Source: Bradyrhizobium sp. Ash2021 (GTDB taxonomy: Bacteria; Pseudomonadota; Alphaproteobacteria; Rhizobiales; Xanthobacteraceae). Taken from it: a stretch of 64,000 nucleotides of DNA. Position numbers and translations under genes: made by a program. The notes beneath the pieces are model-generated. The model saw only the letters and a list, made by a program, of their open reading frames with translations. It was not told the DNA's origin and did not search any database. Location: positions 8,228,501 through 8,292,500 of the forward strand of contig NZ_CP100604.1 of the NCBI RefSeq assembly GCF_031202265.1, given 5' to 3'. Below, one piece after another: positions 60,979 through 64,000 of this stretch (position 1 is the first letter of the stretch; the number at the start of each line of letters is the position of its first letter).

Positions 60979-61101
60979 TTATTGAGCGCCTGGACCCGAT
61001 CGCAGCGAGGATTCTCGTTTCAGTGAAAACATGCCCCAGTGCGAATAGCTGATCCATTCATCATGATCGTTCATGTCATCGTCTCCTTGTGTATCACTCA
61101 T
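60979..61101 (-). CDS. 40-aa micro-ORF upstream of the small membrane protein
   Basis: A frame of 40 codons from ATG 61101, or 31 codons from ATG 61074 where AAGGAG stands eight bases ahead. The peptide is MSDTQGDDDMNDHDEWISYS followed by HWGMFSLKRESSLRSGPGAQ, acidic at the front and basic at the end. It is too short for standard gene finders. The clean ribosome-binding site supports the 31-aa form. Its role is unknown; it could be a regulatory leader for the downstream membrane gene. Confidence 0.45.
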   Translation of the reverse strand: MSDTQGDDDMNDHDEWISYSHWGMFSLKRESSLRSGPGAQ

Positions 61102-61316
61102 GATCTGCACAACGGTTAGACAATGTTTAGATAAGGGCCAACCGCACCGTTCCCATTAAAACTTTCTTTAGTTCAGCCTTGGACACCAGCAGCGCTCAGC
61201 CGACCATCGAAGCTGTCGAGCGCGAACCGGCTTGGTCCACCAAGGTTCGCTTGGGTCCGAGCGCTGGCACAGCACGCTTGACCTGCACGAGTGCTGCCCC
61301 ATTCCCTTCTTCACCG
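61102..61316. other. Short intergenic gap between two minus-strand small-gene units
   Basis: A stretch of 215 bases without a supported gene. It likely contains the promoter for the 40-aa ORF and the membrane protein. No repeat or terminator is clear. Confidence 0.35.
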
Positions 61317-61472
61317 TCAGTCGCGTTCGAGGATCTTGGCGCCCGGGTAGACTCCGCGGGCGTACGCAACGACCAGCGCGCGGTCCTGTGCCTCCAAGAA
61401 CGGGGTCCGGATCTGACACGATCCCACGATGAGGTGCCACAAACCGTTAAGCTTCTGGATGGTGACGTTCAT
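61317..61472 (-). CDS. 51-aa protein translationally coupled to the preceding small gene
   Basis: A frame of 51 codons whose ATG (61472) overlaps the stop of the upstream gene as ATGA. The peptide begins MNVTIQKLNGLWHLIVGSCQ and continues IRTPFLEAQDRALVVAYARG to VYPGAKILERD. It has a beta-alpha feel, with one Cys, and the composition of a genuine protein. It is too short for usual ORF lists. The four-base overlap makes co-translation with the 64-aa gene likely. Function unknown. Confidence 0.6.
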   Translation of the reverse strand: MNVTIQKLNGLWHLIVGSCQIRTPFLEAQDRALVVAYARGVYPGAKILERD

Positions 61473-61663
61473 GACAGTGCTTCACATTCGCGAGCATCTG
61501 ACCGAGCCAATGCCTTAGCCGCATCAGCGTGTGCGGCTTTCTCAGCTCGCCGCTCATAGTTCTCAGCAAGCGCCTTAAGCTGACCCGCAACGTGTTGGTC
61601 GGTCATTGTTTGGGCCGCCCGAAGTATGGTCCGCGCCGTGTCCAAATATGCTTTGCTCAGCAT
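61469..61663 (-). CDS. 64-aa helical protein, first gene of a two-gene micro-operon
   Basis: From ATG 61663, with GGAGG seven bases ahead, the protein reads MLSKAYLDTARTILRAAQTM, then TDQHVAGQLKALAENYERRA and EKAAHADAAKALARSDAREC, a single long amphipathic helical region. I recall this type of short protein as frequent in Bradyrhizobium. It has an Ala/Arg-rich C-terminus with one Cys. Its stop overlaps the next start. It may be a regulator-like or structural microprotein; no function is assigned. Confidence 0.65.
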   Translation of the reverse strand: MLSKAYLDTARTILRAAQTMTDQHVAGQLKALAENYERRAEKAAHADAAKALARSDARECEALS

Positions 61664-61800
61664 TTCGCCTCCGCAATCCCGGTTCGAACGGCATAACGCC
61701 GTCGAACTACAACCAATCACAGAGAGACGGATCGGACCATTGCACAGACGTTCATCAGTGCCTTACAAATGTTTGAGACGATGATACTTAGGTTTACGAT

Positions 61801-62172
61801 TGACCACCTGCGGATCGCCGAAGCGACGCGGTTAAGTTCTTCATGAGAGATGTTGTAGGCATGCCTGCAGTATTCGCCGCTGCAATGCCCTTGATGTTTC
61901 CCGTCTGGTCAAAACTGAAGGCCGTCGCGCATACACTTCCCTACGATGCGGCTGTCATGGGCGACTATACCTTGCCGGCTGAGCGGATCGCATCAGTAAC
62001 GATTCCGACGCTGATAATGGATGGCGAGAAGACTGATGTGAGGCTCCGCCGCGCGGCACAGGCCACGGCCGGTGTTCTTCGCAATGCGCAGCACCTTACC
62101 CTGAAAGGTCAGACTCACAACGTTTCCGCGACGTCCCTCGCGCCCGTATTGGTGAAGTTTCTCGGCGGCTGA
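61801..62172 (+). pseudogene. C-terminal fragment of an alpha/beta hydrolase
   Basis: The coding frame is open from just after a TGA (61798-61800), reading PPADRRSDAVKFFMRDVVGM, then PYDAAVMGDYTLPAERIASV, TIPTLIMDGEKTDVRLRRAA (the acid-loop Asp strand) and LTLKGQTHNVSATSLAPVLV with the catalytic His. The nucleophile half (about 150 residues) is missing; there is no similar sequence upstream in any frame of the preceding 100 bases. ATG 61843 could start a 109-aa product, but it would lack the active Ser. It is a relic. Confidence 0.7.
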
Positions 62173-63197
62173 ACCGCTCGGCGCGCCGATTGCCGGGCCA
62201 ACACGCAGTGTGCTTTAACCACAGAGGACCAAGCGGCATTTTCTCGCCACGGCGCGTTGCGCCAAACAGCTAATTTCGTGAACCGGATCAACGTGATTTG
62301 CCCTGTCCAGACCCATCGCAAAAAATAAGTCCCTTCGCGTTTCCCCCAAATCAGAACCATAACTCCCGCCGTCTCATCCCTCACGAGGGGGCGTTGGCCA
62401 TCGTCACGAACGTTGGGATGGGATGCGGTGGACGCGGCAGCGTCGGGCGCGCTTGGGATCGCAGGGCAGGCTTCCGCCTGTGAGTGATGACGGCGTGACA
62501 GACGAACGACATTGCTGCGTACGGCAAAACCGTGTGGTCCTGGCACCCGTTGCTGGTGTCAAGTCGCCGGAGGTTTTGAAGGCCCAACCGGGTTCAGCAG
62601 AACCGCCAATTCGCCGACGACGGTGACAAGACGAATTCGTCGCCGGGGAGAGCGCGGCATAAGCCGTAAAACCGTTGCGCGGGGGATGCCGGAGTGTTTC
62701 CGCTGAACCTGTATGCTCGTGTGCGCATTTCTTTGTGCACTTTGCACACGAGACCGCGGGTGCAGCGCGCACCCGGCATTCCCCGCTCCCTCTTTTTGAG
62801 GGGGGACGACCTTCGCAAAACTCGGGCGGTCGTGCCGCGGGATCGAGAAGCCATGACTGATGCAATCGAAGCGCCACAGCCACAGTCGTCATTGCGAGCG
62901 CAGCGAAGCAATCCATCTCGCTCAGCAAAGAAAGAATGGATTGCTTCGCTTCGCTCGCAATGACGGGGAGAGACCTTTCGCCCGACCCGCTGCGCTCGCA
63001 ATGACGTGGAGAGGCCGGTGCCGGCCCTGACGAGCGGTGGTATATCCGCGACCAGTTGGTTCGCAATTACCGGCGATCCAGCCCGGACCGTCCCGCCCCC
63101 TACAGAAGTCTGTCGCGTCCCATCTGGATCGGGCCGCTGCCATGGGCTAGTGTTTTATCCAACCGGTTAAAAAGCCGGCATATCGAGGGAGAACAAC
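62173..63197. other. Long repeat-bearing intergenic region before the sugar-binding gene
   Basis: More than 1 kb with no supported gene. Many overlapping open frames on both strands (for example 62404-63066, 62594-63001) are low-quality. The block at about 62690-62800, with GTGTGCGCATTTCTTTGTGC, TTTGCACACGAGACCGCGGG and CGCGCACCCGGCATTCCCCG, is a widespread Bradyrhizobium intergenic sequence that often gives spurious ORFs (from memory). At 62887-62965 a palindromic repeat follows, with a partial copy at 62990-63007. The promoter of the binding protein should lie near 63.1 kb. Confidence 0.6.
62887..62965. repeat. Palindromic REP-like element (inverted pair)
   Basis: CGTCATTGCGAGCG...AGCGAAGCAATCCAT and, inverted, ATGGATTGCTTCGCTTCGCTCGCAATGACG form a long hairpin of about 30 bp arms (a few differences) around CTCGCTCAGCAAAGAAAGA. 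A half-copy with GCTCGCAATGACG occurs at 62990-63007. It is typical of high-copy intergenic repeats in Bradyrhizobium and related genera. Confidence 0.85.
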
Positions 63198-64000
63198 GTG
63201 AGATCCAAGGGATTAGGTGCGCTTTCAATCGCGATCGCCGCTGCCGGGCTGTTATACGCCGCAGCGCCCGCGTTCGCCCAGCAAAAGACGATCACCGTCT
63301 GGTTCGGCAAGGGCTTCTACAAGTCCGAGGACGACGCGCTGCTGGAGGCGATCAAGAAATTCGAGGCCAAGACCGGCATCAAGGTCGAATTGTCGCAATA
63401 CGCGATTCAGGACATGATTCCGAAGACGGTGGCGGCGCTGGATTCGGGCACCGCACCCGATGTCGCCTATTCCGACAGCTACGACGTGCAGGCACAGGGC
63501 AAATGGGCGTTCGAGGGCAGGCTCGAGGATCTCTCCGACATCCTGCTGCCGATGAAGTCGGCGTTTGCGCCGAACACGCTGGAGACCGCGCTGCTATATA
63601 ACGACGTCACCAAGAAGAAGGCCTATTACGGCTTCCCGCTGAAGCAGCAGAGCATGCACGTCCAGATCTGGGGCGACATGCTGGAGCAGGCCGGCTTCAA
63701 GCAAAGCGACATCCCGACCAAATGGGAAGACTACTGGTCGTTCTGGTGCGACAAGGTACAGCCGGCGATCCGCAAGGCCACCAACAGCCGCATCTACGCC
63801 GTCGGCCAGCCGATGGGCGTGGAATCCACCGACTCGTTCCAGTCGTTCTACACCTTCATGGACGCCTATAACGTCAAGCTGGTCGACGACGACGGCAAGC
63901 TGACGGTCGACGATCCCAAGGTCCGCGACGGGCTGATCCACGCGCTGAAGGATTACACCGACACCTATGTCCGGGGCTGCACGCCGCCCTCCTCCACCAC
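63198..64000 (+). CDS. Sugar-type ABC transporter substrate-binding protein (3' end outside the window)
   Basis: Starts with GTG 63198 behind GAGGGAG; 267 codons lie in the window. A signal peptide reads MRSKGLGALSIAIAAAGLLY followed by AAAPAFA and a cleavage site before QQKTITVWFGKGFYKSEDDA. The mature part is an SBP_bac_1 domain: IKKFEAKTGIKVELSQYAIQ, LDSGTAPDVAYSDSYDVQAQ, YYGFPLKQQSMHVQIWGDML and EDYWSFWCDKVQPAIRKATN. It should bind a sugar or sugar alcohol for a carbohydrate ABC importer whose permease genes are expected to the right. It is oriented away from the repeat region. Confidence 0.9.
   Translation, partial: MRSKGLGALSIAIAAAGLLYAAAPAFAQQKTITVWFGKGFYKSEDDALLEAIKKFEAKTGIKVELSQYAIQDMIPKTVAALDSGTAPDVAYSDSYDVQAQGKWAFEGRLEDLSDILLPMKSAFAPNTLETALLYNDVTKKKAYYGFPLKQQSMHVQIWGDMLEQAGFKQSDIPTKWEDYWSFWCDKVQPAIRKATNSRIYAVGQPMGVESTDSFQSFYTFMDAYNVKLVDDDGKLTVDDPKVRDGLIHALKDYTDTYVRGCTPPSST

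Noticed and set aside
63056..63601. Plus-strand open frame of 181 codons at the right end
   Set aside because: Wrong frame; the sugar-binding protein from GTG 63198 has signal peptide, ribosome-binding site and domain match.

Overview
The window looks like a chromosomal segment of a high-GC alphaproteobacterium, most likely Bradyrhizobium or a close relative. The signs are two adjacent phasins and a polyhydroxyalkanoate (PHA) operon, a PleC/PdhS-type kinase, an Omp25/RopB-like barrel, an alphaproteobacterial-style tRNA-His (G1:U72, A73, no G-1), and several palindromic intergenic repeats of the kind common in Bradyrhizobium. No database search was possible, so this is judged from sequence features and remembered families.

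Layout. (1) 1-8.1 kb is accessory DNA. An AlpA-like regulator, a Cys-rich small protein, a small ORF, a primase-associated ORF, a Toprim/P-loop helicase and a Nu1-like small-terminase protein form one tightly overlapping plus-strand unit. On the minus strand follow a possible defence cargo (an unknown 400-aa protein paired with an AlbA_2/Schlafen-type protein, and a HEPN-motif protein), then about 0.9-1 kb without genes and a tRNA-His whose 3' end faces the island. This resembles a phage satellite or integrative element; the integrase, if any, is left of the window. (2) 8.3-31 kb is core-like: phasins, a large PAS kinase, a metallophosphoesterase, a cyclic-nucleotide-binding protein, a membrane hydrolase with a PASTA tail, a hydrolase/GntR/aldehyde dehydrogenase/MFS catabolic cluster, 3-oxoacid CoA-transferase, AsmA, a Gfo/Idh oxidoreductase, a branched-chain-amino-acid-type binding protein and NAD-malic enzyme. 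(3) 31-36 kb has an outer-membrane barrel, an IS5-family element, a rhodanese-like ORF and a flavin oxidase. (4) 36-43 kb is a PHA/fatty-acyl operon (acyl-CoA ligase, MaoC hydratase, PhaC, PhaZ, a 30-aa ORF, acyl-CoA dehydrogenase) with a divergent AraC regulator. (5) 43-54 kb holds stress and secreted proteins (a vanadium-haloperoxidase-like protein, a SnoaL-like protein, an ABM monooxygenase, a CAP protein, Tat-exported superoxide dismutase) mixed with decay: a twice-frameshifted hflX and a methyltransferase gene cut by an IS701-family element. (6) 54-64 kb has a Gly/His-rich secreted protein, an RND efflux pair, several very small genes, a truncated hydrolase, a long repeat-bearing intergenic region and the start of a sugar-type ABC binding protein that runs off the window.

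How the parts connect. The phasins coat PHA granules. The PHA operon can activate fatty acids, hydrate enoyl-CoA, polymerise and depolymerise. The CoA-transferase could handle acetoacetate released from polymer. The best places to look for new biology are the 4.2-7.0 kb cargo of the mobile element, the PASTA-tailed hydrolase, the enzymes that lack key catalytic residues, and the translationally coupled microproteins.
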